A stretch of DNA of 64,000 bases from Ruegeria lacuscaerulensis (GCF_013031245.1 NZ_WPZL01000006.1:186001-250000); one strand, 5' to 3'; shown: positions 1 through 9,510, counted from the stretch's first letter. Numbers and translations: made by a program. The notes: generated from the sequence alone by a model not told the origin.

Positions 1-136
1 CCTGATCCACCTGCATGAACCGCATCCTCGCGGCCAACCCTCCGACAAAGGCGGCCTGCAGCCCGCCCAGAATAAGTGCTCTGCGCGGCAGGCGTTTGTA
101 GGCAAGGCCCTGAGTTTTTGGTGTGCGCTGTTTCAT
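1..136 (-). CDS. mrdA: Penicillin-binding protein 2 (MrdA), N-terminal fragment
   Basis: Only the first 45 codons lie in the window; the gene continues past the left edge. The peptide begins MKQRTPKTQG, has a basic stretch (KRLPRRA), then a hydrophobic segment (LILGGLQAAFVGGLAA) followed by RMRFMQVDQ. This is the usual cytoplasmic tail and single membrane anchor of PBP2, the transpeptidase of the elongation complex. Its ATG shares one base with the mreD stop (TAATG), so the two are probably translationally coupled. The catalytic domain is not visible; the call rests on the N-terminal pattern and the mreBCD context. Confidence 0.85.
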   Translation of the reverse strand, partial: MKQRTPKTQGLAYKRLPRRALILGGLQAAFVGGLAARMRFMQVDQ

Positions 137-669
137 TATCGCGCTCCCAATGTACTGGTTTCAGTGGGCGATACGCGCCGCACTCCGAATCCGTTCCGGC
201 TGAGCCAAACGATCAGGGGATAAACCGCTATTGTCAGAACCACTTGTATCACCACGGGTCCCAGTGCTGCCTGCTGTACGGAAAGAATAGCAAGAATGAC
301 GCGGTTCAGAACAAAAACTGCCGTGATCACGACGGCGACGGATGTCCATTCGCTTATAAAGCCTGAATCCCGCATACCCAGACTCGCCGACCGCAGATAG
401 GCCGCGCCCAGAACGACTAGAGCCGCCATCAGGCCGGGCGGTCGTTGCAACAACAGGTCGGACATTAGCATGACAAAGGCAATTAAAAGGGTCGGCACAT
501 ATTCCGGGCGCCGCAGAATCCAGGCGAATGTCACAACGATCAGAATATCCGGAAAGGGCCAACGATCTGGCTGCGAATCCAATGGCAGCAAATGAAGAAA
601 CATGATCAGAGCCGCCAGAAACAGGTACAGACCGCGCTTGGTCCATAGCTGTGATACCTGGCTATCCAT
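136..669 (-). CDS. mreD: Rod shape-determining protein MreD
   Basis: A 177-residue integral membrane protein with about five hydrophobic segments (for example GLYLFLAALIMFLHLLPL near residue 13 and VVIQVVLTIAVYPLIVWL near residue 139). MreD is the inner-membrane partner of MreC in the elongasome that guides side-wall peptidoglycan synthesis. Size and topology fit the family, whose sequence is poorly conserved, so identification rests largely on position: its start overlaps the end of mreC by 8 bases and its stop overlaps the mrdA start by one base. It is the third gene of the mreB-mreC-mreD-mrdA operon. Confidence 0.9.
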   Translation of the reverse strand: MDSQVSQLWTKRGLYLFLAALIMFLHLLPLDSQPDRWPFPDILIVVTFAWILRRPEYVPTLLIAFVMLMSDLLLQRPPGLMAALVVLGAAYLRSASLGMRDSGFISEWTSVAVVITAVFVLNRVILAILSVQQAALGPVVIQVVLTIAVYPLIVWLSRNGFGVRRVSPTETSTLGAR

Positions 670-1564
670 CGCCGACCTCCGTCGGGGTCAATGCGGCGGC
701 GGGCTGTTTGGGTCCGACAATGCCACCCGGGTCCTGTATGGCGGGCGCCGACTGATAGCGCAGCACCCTGAGGAATTCGAGCCGTTCAAAATCCGCCGAC
801 AGGCGCACCCGCAAGCGGCCACCGGGATCAGCTGTGATCTGACCGATCAGCAGGCCGGCGGGGAACACACCACCATCGCCCGAAGTGACAACTCGGTCGC
901 CGGGGCGCACCAGCTCGCGGTTTTCCAGAAACTCCACCACCGGGGCAGGGGTATTATCCCCCGCAATCAGAGCGGTTTGACCCGAAGGCTGAATGGTTGC
1001 CGGGATCGCGCTGGACGCATCTGTCATCAGGATCACGCGCGCTGTATCCGGCCCCACACCCGAGATGCGCCCGACAACGCCGATCCCGTCCATGGTGGCC
1101 CATCCATCTGTAATTCCGTCACGCTCACCCACATTCAACAGAACCGACTGGCGGAAGGGTGAACCGCTGTCGGCCATGACGACACCGGTAATATAGGTCA
1201 GGCGCGGGTCAAGGCGCACATTGTTCAGATCCAGCAGCCGGGCGTTTTCCTGCTCCAGCTGCAGCGCGGCTTCCTTCCAAGCCCGCATCAGGCGCAGTTC
1301 GCTGCGCAATTCCTGGTTCTGTTCGCTCAGGCGCTGATAGCTTTGAAAATCGCGCACCAAATTGACGACGGCTGTGACCGGCACCATGGCCCATTCCATC
1401 GAAGGAACAACCCGGTCTACTACTTGCGCGCGGAACCGTTCGACGCGCGGGCTGTCGATGCGCCAGACCAGAAAGATCGCCAGCAGGCACAGAACAACGA
1501 TCCCCAACAGCAGGCGGCGTAAGGGGGTAGTGTATTCGTCGCGCTGTGATCGGTCCTTTGCCAC
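662..1564 (-). CDS. mreC: Rod shape-determining protein MreC
   Basis: A 300-residue protein with a short cytoplasmic tail (MAKDRSQRDEYTTPLRR), one membrane anchor (LLLGIVVLCLLAIFLVW, about residues 19-35), a coiled coil rich in Glu, Gln and Leu (about residues 70-115), and a C-terminal periplasmic beta domain. That is the standard MreC plan: it dimerises in the periplasm and links MreB/MreD to PBP2. The C-terminus ends in a Pro/Ala-rich tail. The gene starts 56 bases after mreB and overlaps mreD by 8 bases. Confidence 0.95.
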   Translation of the reverse strand: MAKDRSQRDEYTTPLRRLLLGIVVLCLLAIFLVWRIDSPRVERFRAQVVDRVVPSMEWAMVPVTAVVNLVRDFQSYQRLSEQNQELRSELRLMRAWKEAALQLEQENARLLDLNNVRLDPRLTYITGVVMADSGSPFRQSVLLNVGERDGITDGWATMDGIGVVGRISGVGPDTARVILMTDASSAIPATIQPSGQTALIAGDNTPAPVVEFLENRELVRPGDRVVTSGDGGVFPAGLLIGQITADPGGRLRVRLSADFERLEFLRVLRYQSAPAIQDPGGIVGPKQPAAALTPTEVGDG

Positions 1565-1620
1565 AGGACTCCTTCCCGTGCTGCTCGTGCCCGAGTGCTG
1601 ACCCTTAAAGGGTGCGCGCC

Positions 1621-2733
<1,113 letters not shown>

Positions 2734-2822
2734 TTATAGGGTGCCATCTCGCCCGGTAAAAGGGCTGATTCCGCGACAATCAGCACCTTTCCGCCTTTAT
2801 GACAGGGACTTTAGAAGGCAAA

Positions 2823-3617
2823 ATGCTCTCATATCAACACATTTACCACGCTGGGAATCTGGCTGATGTGCAAAAGCACGCTTTGTTGGCATGGGTGTTG
2901 GAATATCTGACGCGCAAAGATAAACCGCTGACCTACCTCGAGACGCATTCAGGGCGAGGCTTATACCATCTGGACGCGGCCGAAGCGGTACGTACGGGTG
3001 AGGCGGCGGCTGGCATCGGACGCGCGAAGCGAGAAGGGTGGTTCAATTCAGAACATCCGCTTTCGGTGGCGCTGGAAAAGGTACGGGCCCGGTATGGCGC
3101 GGAAACCTATGCTGGTTCGCCGATGATCGCGGCCAGCCTGTTGCGGCACCAGGACAGCCTGCATTTCGCCGAGCTGCATCCACAGGAACATGCGGCGCTG
3201 GCCAATGTGCTGTCACCCTATGGAGCTAAAATTTATAGAAAAGACGGGTACGAATTGGCCCACTCCTTGCTGCCTCCTACGCCCAGGCGCGGGATGGTGC
3301 TGATTGACCCGAGTTATGAGGTGAAGTCGGAATATGACCGGATGCCTGGCGTGATCGGAAAGTTACACCGGAAGTGGAATGTAGGTGTGATTGCCCTGTG
3401 GTATCCGATCCTTACGGATGGGCGGCACAAGCCAATGGTCGATGCCCTGAAGAAACAAAATCTTACCAAGTCTGTTTGCCATGAGGTTCGGTTTCCGGCC
3501 GTGCGCGAAGGTCACCGTATGGTCGGGTCGGGGATGTTCATCGTGAATGCTCCATTTGGATTTACCGACGAAACTCCGAAATTGGATGCCATTTTCGCCC
3601 GGCTGGAACGGACCTGA
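2823..3617 (+). CDS. rlmJ: 23S rRNA (adenine(2030)-N(6))-methyltransferase RlmJ
   Basis: A 264-residue SAM-dependent methyltransferase that would modify A2030 of 23S rRNA. The start MLSYQHIYHAGNLADVQKH is the hallmark N-terminus of the family, so the ATG at 2823 (after GAAGG) is preferred to a further upstream codon. The SAM-binding strand YLETHSGRGLY lies at residues 38-48. The catalytic motif reads DPSYE at residues 162-166, where the E. coli enzyme has DPPYE; I believe the serine form is common in alphaproteobacteria. Single gene, divergent from mreB. Confidence 0.93.
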   Translation: MLSYQHIYHAGNLADVQKHALLAWVLEYLTRKDKPLTYLETHSGRGLYHLDAAEAVRTGEAAAGIGRAKREGWFNSEHPLSVALEKVRARYGAETYAGSPMIAASLLRHQDSLHFAELHPQEHAALANVLSPYGAKIYRKDGYELAHSLLPPTPRRGMVLIDPSYEVKSEYDRMPGVIGKLHRKWNVGVIALWYPILTDGRHKPMVDALKKQNLTKSVCHEVRFPAVREGHRMVGSGMFIVNAPFGFTDETPKLDAIFARLERT

Positions 3618-3729
3618 GCACAGGTATCGCGCGCATTGCCTGCGACCGTCTACACGCGCTGGATGTGTTTACAAAATCCCTTGTTGGAATATGACGCGCG
3701 GCCTTAGAATTGTTGCAAGGAGGGGCGCC

Positions 3730-5469
3730 ATGAATCGCCGACTCGCAACGGTTTTGGCTGCCGATATGGTGGGCTACAGCCGCTTGATGGAAACCGATGA
3801 GCAAGGGACACTGGCGCGGCTGCGCACGCATCGGATCGAATTGATCGACCCTTCGATTGAAAAAAACCACGGTACGATTATCAAAACCACGGGTGACGGG
3901 ATGTTGGTTGAATTCCCCAGCGCGTGTGATGCTGTGACCTGCGCGGCGGAAATACAGAACCGCATGCTGCGCCGAAACACAGATGTACCGCGAAACCAAC
4001 GTATTCAGTTCCGCATCGGCATCAATCTTGACGAAATTATCTTCGAAGACGGTGATATTTTTGGCAGCGGAGTCAACATTGCCGCCCGGCTGGAACAATC
4101 GGCTCAGGCTGGCGATGTTTTGATTTCCGGCGCTGTCCATGAACAGGTTTCCAGCCGGCTGGAATTACAGTTTCACGATTTGGGGGAGCTTACGCTAAAG
4201 AACCTGTCGCAACCCATACATACCTACCGGGTCGAGCTGGACCGACCGCCGGGCGAACCCGAGCAGGACGCGACCGGGCAGGAGACAACTAAGGTCGTCA
4301 AACCGTCGATTGCCGTATTGCCGTTTGAAAACATGAGCGGCGACACCGAGCAGGAGTTTTTTGCCGACGGGCTGACAGAGGACCTGCTGACTGAGCTCAG
4401 CCGCAGGCACGAGCTGTTCGTGATTTCGCGCAACTCCTGCTTTGTCTACAAAGGGCAAGCCGTGAATGTCCGCGAAATCGGCAGAAAGCTGGGCGCGCAA
4501 TACATTGTCGAAGGCAGCGTGCGGAAAGCCGGGAACCGGGTGCGCGTAACCGTTCAGTTGATCGACAGTCAGAGTGACGGCCACATTTGGGCCGAGAAAT
4601 ACGACCGGGATCTGGACGACTTTTTCACCATTCAGGACCAAGTGATTTCGGCGGTGGTTGCCACTCTGCCCGGGCGGATCGAAGCGTCGCAGCAGGAAGG
4701 GCTGACGCGCAGAAAGCCATCCAGTTTTGCTGCCTACGAATGTGTTCTGGCCGCCAAGGTTCTGCACCACCGCAGCACGCGCGAAGACAATGCCGAAGCG
4801 ACGAAACTGATCGACCGGGCCATCGAGTTGGATCCCGACTACGCCCATGCCCACGCCTGGAGCGGCTGCATCCGCGGGCAGGCCTGGGGATACGGGTGGT
4901 GTGATGATCGTGACGCTATGCTGGCTTCCTGCGAAGAGGCGATCCTGAAAGCGGCCTCAATCGACGACAATGATGCGGATGTTCATCGTTTGATGGCAGC
5001 GGTCGAGATATTGCGAAACAACCTCGGGCGTGCGCGGTACCATCAGGAAAGAGCGTTGTCCCTGAACCCGAACTACGATCTTGTGGTTGTTCAGATGGGA
5101 GAGTTGCTGACCTGGTCGGGCCGTCCCGACGAAGGTGCGGAGTGGATTCAGAAAGCAATGCGTCTGAACCCGCATCATCCGGCTCGGTTCTGGAGCCACC
5201 TCGGCAAAGCGCGGTTCGGTGGAAAGCACTATGAACAGGCGATTGACGATTTCGCCCATCTGCCGGTTTTAGACGTTGTACAGGATGCCTTTGTCGCGGC
5301 CTGCCACGCCTGGCTTGGGAATGATGCCCGGGCCCGAAAACACGTGGACGCCATCTACGCTGCCCAGGCCGATATCAGGATCGAGGACCTTGTTGCGACG
5401 TTGCATTACGCGCGGAACGAGGATCTGCAACATTTCGTGGATGGGGTTGAAAAGGCCGGGTTATCCTGA
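3730..5469 (+). CDS. Class III adenylate cyclase with TolB-like and TPR domains
   Basis: A 579-residue multidomain protein. Residues about 1-165 are a class III nucleotide cyclase: metal ligands D12 (AADMVGYSRL) and D56 (GDGMLVEF), and the transition-state pair N116 and R120 (GVNIAARL). K52 and D109 sit where adenine-specifying residues occur, which favours cAMP over cGMP. Residues about 190-330 form a TolB/FlgO-like domain beginning PSIAVLPFENMS. The C-terminal 240 residues look like TPR repeats. No membrane segment or signal peptide is seen. The ATG at 3730 is chosen for its strong GCAAGGAGG site; the frame is open further upstream. The fold combination is common in alphaproteobacteria; the signal sensed is unknown. 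Confidence 0.88.
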   Translation: MNRRLATVLAADMVGYSRLMETDEQGTLARLRTHRIELIDPSIEKNHGTIIKTTGDGMLVEFPSACDAVTCAAEIQNRMLRRNTDVPRNQRIQFRIGINLDEIIFEDGDIFGSGVNIAARLEQSAQAGDVLISGAVHEQVSSRLELQFHDLGELTLKNLSQPIHTYRVELDRPPGEPEQDATGQETTKVVKPSIAVLPFENMSGDTEQEFFADGLTEDLLTELSRRHELFVISRNSCFVYKGQAVNVREIGRKLGAQYIVEGSVRKAGNRVRVTVQLIDSQSDGHIWAEKYDRDLDDFFTIQDQVISAVVATLPGRIEASQQEGLTRRKPSSFAAYECVLAAKVLHHRSTREDNAEATKLIDRAIELDPDYAHAHAWSGCIRGQAWGYGWCDDRDAMLASCEEAILKAASIDDNDADVHRLMAAVEILRNNLGRARYHQERALSLNPNYDLVVVQMGELLTWSGRPDEGAEWIQKAMRLNPHHPARFWSHLGKARFGGKHYEQAIDDFAHLPVLDVVQDAFVAACHAWLGNDARARKHVDAIYAAQADIRIEDLVATLHYARNEDLQHFVDGVEKAGLS

Positions 5470-5481
5470 CCATCTCGTCAG

Positions 5482-5508
5482 AAAAGGGGCCCGCATGTGC
5501 AGGCCCCT
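5482..5508 (-). terminator. Terminator between the cyclase gene and leuA
   Basis: A seven-base-pair stem AGGGGCC/GGCCCCT with a ten-base loop lies at 5485-5508. On the minus strand the stem is followed by TTTTCTG, so it fits a rho-independent terminator for leuA, whose stop is 7 bases away. Because the two genes are convergent and share a 45-base gap, it may also stop the cyclase transcript, though the plus-strand side is only AT-rich. Confidence 0.75.
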
Positions 5509-5514
5509 AATTTA

Positions 5515-7089
5515 TTAGGTCAGATCTTTGTAGCTGATTTCGCGCGCGTCTGCCCCGGGTCCGGTTTTTTCCCGCCGCACGATCAGGCGGTTCAGCGCGT
5601 GGATATAGGCCTTGGCCGAAGCAACGACTGTGTCGGTGTTGGCTGATTGACCGGTGGCGATCATGCCGTCCTCTTCCAATCGTACGGAAACCGTGGCCTG
5701 TGCATCCGTGCCTTCAGTCACCGCATGCACCTGATAGAGTTGCAGGTGCGCCTTGTTCGGATAGATTTCGCGGATCGCCTTAAAAGTCGCGTCAACAGGG
5801 CCGTCGCCATGTTCGGTGGCGATGACGTCCTTGCCGTCGACCTCTATCTCGACCGTTGATTCCGCCTGACCGCCGGTTCCACAGGTGACTTTCATCGACA
5901 CCAGTTGCAGATGGTCGTTGGCTTCGTCGTCATCGAGTGTCATCAGTGCGACGAGGTCGTCGTCAAAAACCTCTTTCTTGCGGTCGGCGAGATCCTTGAA
6001 CCGCACAAAGATGTCCTTGAGCTGGTTGTCCCCGACCTCATAGCCCAACGTGTTGAGCTTGTCGCGTAACGCGGCTCGTCCCGAGTGTTTGCCCAAAGGC
6101 AGCGACGTGCCGGAAAGTCCGACATCCTCAGGCCGCATGATCTCGAAATTGTCGCGGTTTTTCAGCATGCCGTCCTGGTGGATGCCGCTTTCATGGGCAA
6201 AGGCGTTCTTGCCGACGATGGCCTTGTTGAACTGGACGTTGAAACCCGAGACAGTCGCAACCCGGCGCGACAGGTGCATGATTTTGGTCGTATCGATGCC
6301 GGTGTGAAAGGGCATGATGTCATTGCGGGTGCGTATAGCCATCACAACTTCTTCCAGCGCGGTATTCCCTGCGCGCTCACCCAGACCATTGATGGTGCAT
6401 TCGATTTGACGTGCACCGCCGACCACCGCGGCCAGCGAGTTTGCCGTCGCCATACCCAGATCGTTGTGACAATGGGTGGCGAACACCACCTCATCCGCGC
6501 CCGGAACGGTTTCGATCAGGCGCTTGATCAGGTCTGCCGACTCCATCGGCGCGGTATAGCCCACCGTATCGGGGATGTTGATCGTGGTCGCGCCCGCCTT
6601 GATGGCAATCTCGATCACGCGGCACAGGTAATCCCATTCCGTCCGCGTCGCATCCATTGGCGACCACTGCACATTTTCACACAGATTGCGCGCGTGGCTG
6701 ACCGTTGCGTGGATCTTGTCCGCCATCTCGTCTTTGGTCAGGTTCGGAATGGCGCGGTGCAGCGGGGACGTTCCGATGAACGTGTGAATCCGGTTGTTGT
6801 CGGTATGCCGGATCGCTTCCCAGCAGCGGTCAATATCGGTGATATTGGCGCGCGCAAGCCCGCAGATGCGGCTGTTCTTCGACCGCTGCGCGATCTCGGC
6901 CACTGCCTTGAAGTCGCCCTCTGATGCGATGGGGAATCCGGCTTCGATGATGTCGACGCCCATTTCGTCCAGCAGCTCGGCAATCTCCAGCTTTTCTTCA
7001 TGGGTCATGGTCGCGCCGGGGCTTTGTTCGCCGTCACGCAAAGTGGTGTCAAAGATCAAGACGCGGTCTTGGTCGGTCACGTTAGTCAT
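5515..7089 (-). CDS. leuA: 2-isopropylmalate synthase
   Basis: A 524-residue enzyme that condenses acetyl-CoA with 2-oxoisovalerate, the first committed step of leucine synthesis. The catalytic motif TTLRDGEQSPGATM is at residues 15-28 and the metal-binding HCHNDLGMATANS near residues 207-219. A C-terminal regulatory (LeuA dimer) domain follows from about residue 390, ending near VSVRLEEDGMIATGQSANTDTVVASAKAYIHALN; it would carry leucine feedback inhibition. Length fits the alphaproteobacterial form. A short peptide gene and a hairpin region lie just upstream (7123-7254), so the gene is probably also controlled by attenuation. The RBS AGAAAGAGA precedes the ATG. Confidence 0.97.
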   Translation of the reverse strand: MTNVTDQDRVLIFDTTLRDGEQSPGATMTHEEKLEIAELLDEMGVDIIEAGFPIASEGDFKAVAEIAQRSKNSRICGLARANITDIDRCWEAIRHTDNNRIHTFIGTSPLHRAIPNLTKDEMADKIHATVSHARNLCENVQWSPMDATRTEWDYLCRVIEIAIKAGATTINIPDTVGYTAPMESADLIKRLIETVPGADEVVFATHCHNDLGMATANSLAAVVGGARQIECTINGLGERAGNTALEEVVMAIRTRNDIMPFHTGIDTTKIMHLSRRVATVSGFNVQFNKAIVGKNAFAHESGIHQDGMLKNRDNFEIMRPEDVGLSGTSLPLGKHSGRAALRDKLNTLGYEVGDNQLKDIFVRFKDLADRKKEVFDDDLVALMTLDDDEANDHLQLVSMKVTCGTGGQAESTVEIEVDGKDVIATEHGDGPVDATFKAIREIYPNKAHLQLYQVHAVTEGTDAQATVSVRLEEDGMIATGQSANTDTVVASAKAYIHALNRLIVRREKTGPGADAREISYKDLT

Positions 7090-7122
7090 GGGATTCTCTT
7101 TCTTGTCTGTCCTAAAGCCTTT

Positions 7123-7174
7123 GGCGCGCGGGCGTCCTCCTCTGAGCGGGCGCGCCGGATGGCACGCTCAGAGG
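7123..7174 (-). promoter_or_regulatory. Candidate leucine attenuator hairpins upstream of leuA
   Basis: Read on the minus strand, four arms follow one another. Arm A is CCTCTGAGCG (7174-7165), which includes the leader stop codon. Arm B is GGCGCGC in the loop (about 7155-7149). Arm C is CGCTCAGAGG (7148-7139). Arm D is GCGCGCC (7129-7123). A pairs perfectly with C over 10 bp and would hold B in its loop, while B can pair with D and hold C. The two folds exclude each other as simple hairpins. A ribosome stalled at the leucine codons would cover arm A. No clear U-run follows arm D, so whether the final control is termination or access to the leuA start is open. Confidence 0.7.
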
Positions 7175-7254
7175 CGGATTAGGATCAGTAGGCCACGCAG
7201 AGGCGCACCGCGAAGGGCGGTGTCGGCAAAACGGATATCTGCGCGGTTGATCAT
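7168..7254 (-). CDS. leuL: leuA leader peptide
   Basis: A 28-codon reading frame that ends 78 bases before leuA. The peptide begins MINRADIRFADTAL and ends GLLILIRL-stop. Six of 28 residues are leucine, four of them in the last seven positions. Two are the codon CTA, which is rare in GC-rich genomes and so stalls readily when leucine is scarce. The stop codon falls inside arm A of the downstream hairpin. No Shine-Dalgarno sequence precedes the ATG, and a promoter -10 box ends 9 bases upstream, so the transcript may start at or near the ATG, as is known for trpL of Sinorhizobium. Too short for ordinary ORF calling; the function is inferred from composition and position. Confidence 0.82.
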   Translation of the reverse strand: MINRADIRFADTALRGAPLRGLLILIRL

Positions 7255-7263
7255 GGGGTGGAA

Positions 7264-7291
7264 TTTATACAGAGCCCGTCTGGAATGAAAA
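7264..7291 (-). promoter_or_regulatory. Putative sigma-70 promoter of leuL-leuA
   Basis: On the minus strand TTTTCA (7291-7286) and TATAAA (7269-7264) are separated by 16 bases. The -10 is a 5/6 match and the -35 a 4/6 match to consensus. The spacing to the leader ATG at 7254 places the start point within a few bases of that ATG, implying a leaderless leader-peptide mRNA. Confidence 0.55.
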
Positions 7292-7376
7292 GACCAATTC
7301 GCAACGTGGCCTTGTCAGAAGTTGTCCTTTTCAGCAGGTTATTGATCTGGAGGCGCAAACAGCTAGGTCGTCAGGT

Positions 7377-8042
7377 ATGGAAACTGCACTGATCATCGGC
7401 GCGTCGGGTGGAATCGGGCAGGCTGTTTATCAGCGGCTGGCCGGGCAAGGCGTTGCCGTGACCACTTTTTCCCGATCGGCAGATGGATTTGATCTGACCG
7501 ATCCTGACGGCGTTCAGCGCGCGCTCGGTGAGGTTTCTGGCCCGTTTGACCTGATCCTGATTGCCTCCGGTGCATTGGAGGTCAACGGTGCGGTGCCGGA
7601 AAAAACAATACGGTCCATCTCGGCGCAGGCCATGATGGACCAGTTCGCCCTTAACGCTGTGGGTCCCGCACTGGTTTTGAGCCATGCCGCGCGCCTGCTG
7701 CCGAGGGATCGCCGCGCGGTAATCGCGGTGCTGTCGGCACGGGTCGGGTCGATCGGAGACAATCGGTCGGGCGGTTGGGTCAGCTATCGCGCCGCAAAAG
7801 CGGCTGTAAATCAAATCGTCCACACGGCGGCAATCGAGTTGGCGCGCACGCATGAAAGGGCGATCTGTGTTGCCCTGCATCCCGGTACCGTCAAAACCGC
7901 GTTTACCTGGAAATACCTTGGCCGCCATCCTGCCGTGGAGCCCGGCGAAGCTGCTGCGAACCTGTTGACCGTAATCCAGGGGCTGACCCCGGAAAGTACC
8001 GGGGGGTTTTTTGATTGGGCGGGAAACCCTGTGCCGTGGTAG
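7377..8042 (+). CDS. SDR family oxidoreductase
   Basis: A 221-residue short-chain dehydrogenase/reductase. The NAD(P)-binding motif GASGGIGQAV lies at residues 8-17. The catalytic region has a serine in VLSARVGSIGDN and the YxxxK pair in YRAAKAA near residues 139-145. The C-terminus contains LHPGTVKTAFTWKYLG, the usual PG motif after the active site. It is shorter than most SDRs (about 250) and close to the CsgA-like subgroup. The substrate cannot be told from sequence. It stands alone, converging on the MORN-repeat gene with a 10-base gap. Confidence 0.85.
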   Translation: METALIIGASGGIGQAVYQRLAGQGVAVTTFSRSADGFDLTDPDGVQRALGEVSGPFDLILIASGALEVNGAVPEKTIRSISAQAMMDQFALNAVGPALVLSHAARLLPRDRRAVIAVLSARVGSIGDNRSGGWVSYRAAKAAVNQIVHTAAIELARTHERAICVALHPGTVKTAFTWKYLGRHPAVEPGEAAANLLTVIQGLTPESTGGFFDWAGNPVPW

Positions 8043-8052
8043 CGGAGCGAGC

Positions 8053-9510
8053 TCAGCCGTCCGAACTGTCTGTGTCAGAGAGCGGGGCCTCGGGGGACTG
8101 TTCCGGAGTGGAATGGCCCGGGGTTGCAATCGCATCGTTTTCCCACACGCCGGTTTCCTCCTGACCGTTGGCATATCGCATGGTGCCGTTGCCCTGACGC
8201 TTTGCGTCAACAAAGCTGCCTTCGTAAACGTCGCCGCTTGGGTATGTTGCAACCCCGTCACCGGTAATCTTGCCGTCTGTCCATTGGCCGGAATAGCTGA
8301 ACCCGTTGGCCATGACGATTTCGCCTTGTCCGTGGCGTTTGCCCGCAAGGAAATCTCCGGAATAGACAGTTCCGTCGGCGTAGGTTGCCATGCCCTTGCC
8401 CTGCCGCAGCCCATCGACCCAGTCGCCGTCATAGCTATAGCCATTGGCGAATGTCAGAATACCTTTTCCGTGGTTTTTCGCGTTCCTGAACTGCCCCCTG
8501 TACACTGTGCCATTGGGGTAGGTGGAAACACCCTGGCCTTCGATAACACCGGCAATCCAGTCGCCGTCATAGGTTGAGCCGTCTGTATAGTTAATCCGGC
8601 CTTTACCCTCAGCCAGATCAGCTTTGAAATCGCCGACATAAATCGAACCGTCGGGATAGGTGAGTTCGCCCAGACCTTCGATTTGGCCACTGGTCCATTC
8701 GCCGGTGTACAGAAACCCGTCGGTTCCTTTGTAGGTGCCCTGACCATGGCGAAAATCGTCGACAAAATCGCCTTCGTATACATCGCCGTTTGCATAGATA
8801 ACCTTACCCTTGCCCTGACGGCGCCCGTCGGCCAGGGAACCTTCATACACGTCGCCATTGACGTAAGACAGCCGCCCATTGCCGGTAATACGGTCTTCGA
8901 CCCAGTCGCCGACATAGGTCATTCCGTCAGGCTCGGTCAGACTGCCCTGACCGTGGCGCAGGCCATCTTTGATACCCCCCTCATAAACACTGCCCCGCGC
9001 CGAGATGATCTTGCCGTTGCCCTGTCTGACGCCGTCAACCCAGTCTCCGTCATATATATAGCCGCTTGTATCGGTCATCACGCCTTTGCCGTGGTGGCGA
9101 GCGTTTCGGAAACCGCCCTCGTAACGTATACCGTTGGCATATTGGGCAACGCCTGTGCCATTAACAGTCCCATCGGCCCATTCGCCTTCATACGTGCCGC
9201 CGTCGGCATAGATGATCTTGCCTTGCCCTTCAGGCTGGCCTTTTGCGAACGCCCCTTCGTAAACCGCGCCATCGGGGTAACGTGCGACGCCCTGCCCCTG
9301 AATCTCGCCCTCGGCCCATTCCCCTACGTACTCGAACCCGTTGGGCAGGCGGTAGGTGCCGCTACCGTGGCGCAGACCGTTTTCAAAGGTGCCTTCATAG
9401 ACGCCTCCTAACTCATCATCCTTTTCGATAACCTCAGCGTTTTGCGCCGCAGCGCCCGCTGCGATCAAGGCCATCGCTGATGCGGCAATAGAAATGCGAA
9501 GAGCGTTCAT
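8053..9510 (-). CDS. Secreted MORN-repeat protein
   Basis: A 485-residue protein with an N-terminal signal peptide (MNALRISIAASAMALIAAGAAAQ). It then has 18 tandem 23-residue MORN repeats from about residue 38 to 451, each of the form YEGxFxxGxxxGxGxxxYxxGxx, and a partial nineteenth (ETGVWEND). The tail is acidic and Ser/Pro-rich (EQSPEAPLSDTDSSDG). The ATG at 9510 is chosen because it opens the signal peptide; the frame continues 13 codons upstream. MORN repeats form an elongated beta meander that can bind lipid or protein, so an envelope scaffold is plausible, but the function is unknown. Neighbours give no clue. The repeats show a higher-order duplication (see findings). Confidence 0.9.
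   Translation of the reverse strand: MNALRISIAASAMALIAAGAAAQNAEVIEKDDELGGVYEGTFENGLRHGSGTYRLPNGFEYVGEWAEGEIQGQGVARYPDGAVYEGAFAKGQPEGQGKIIYADGGTYEGEWADGTVNGTGVAQYANGIRYEGGFRNARHHGKGVMTDTSGYIYDGDWVDGVRQGNGKIISARGSVYEGGIKDGLRHGQGSLTEPDGMTYVGDWVEDRITGNGRLSYVNGDVYEGSLADGRRQGKGKVIYANGDVYEGDFVDDFRHGQGTYKGTDGFLYTGEWTSGQIEGLGELTYPDGSIYVGDFKADLAEGKGRINYTDGSTYDGDWIAGVIEGQGVSTYPNGTVYRGQFRNAKNHGKGILTFANGYSYDGDWVDGLRQGKGMATYADGTVYSGDFLAGKRHGQGEIVMANGFSYSGQWTDGKITGDGVATYPSGDVYEGSFVDAKRQGNGTMRYANGQEETGVWENDAIATPGHSTPEQSPEAPLSDTDSSDG
8158..9399 (-). repeat. 18 tandem MORN repeats in two blocks of nine
   Basis: Eighteen 69-base coding units lie in tandem. Protein units 1-9 align with units 10-18 better than with their neighbours: unit 5 FRNARHHGKG with unit 14 FRNAKNHGKG, unit 6 YDGDWVDGVRQGNGK with unit 15 YDGDWVDGLRQGKGM, unit 8 ITGNG with unit 17 ITGDG. 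F-type and W-type units alternate except at the 9/10 junction, as expected for duplication of an odd-numbered block. Confidence 0.85.

Noticed and set aside
161..646. Long minus-strand frame inside mreD
   Set aside because: It is the shadow of mreD in another frame; no recognisable domain and no ribosome-binding site.
6085..6924. Long plus-strand frame opposite leuA
   Set aside because: leuA is certain and the antisense frame is a by-product of GC-rich codon use.
8053..9510. DNA repeats here considered as a CRISPR array or satellite
   Set aside because: The 69-base period is coding MORN repeats under protein-level constraint, with diverged DNA.
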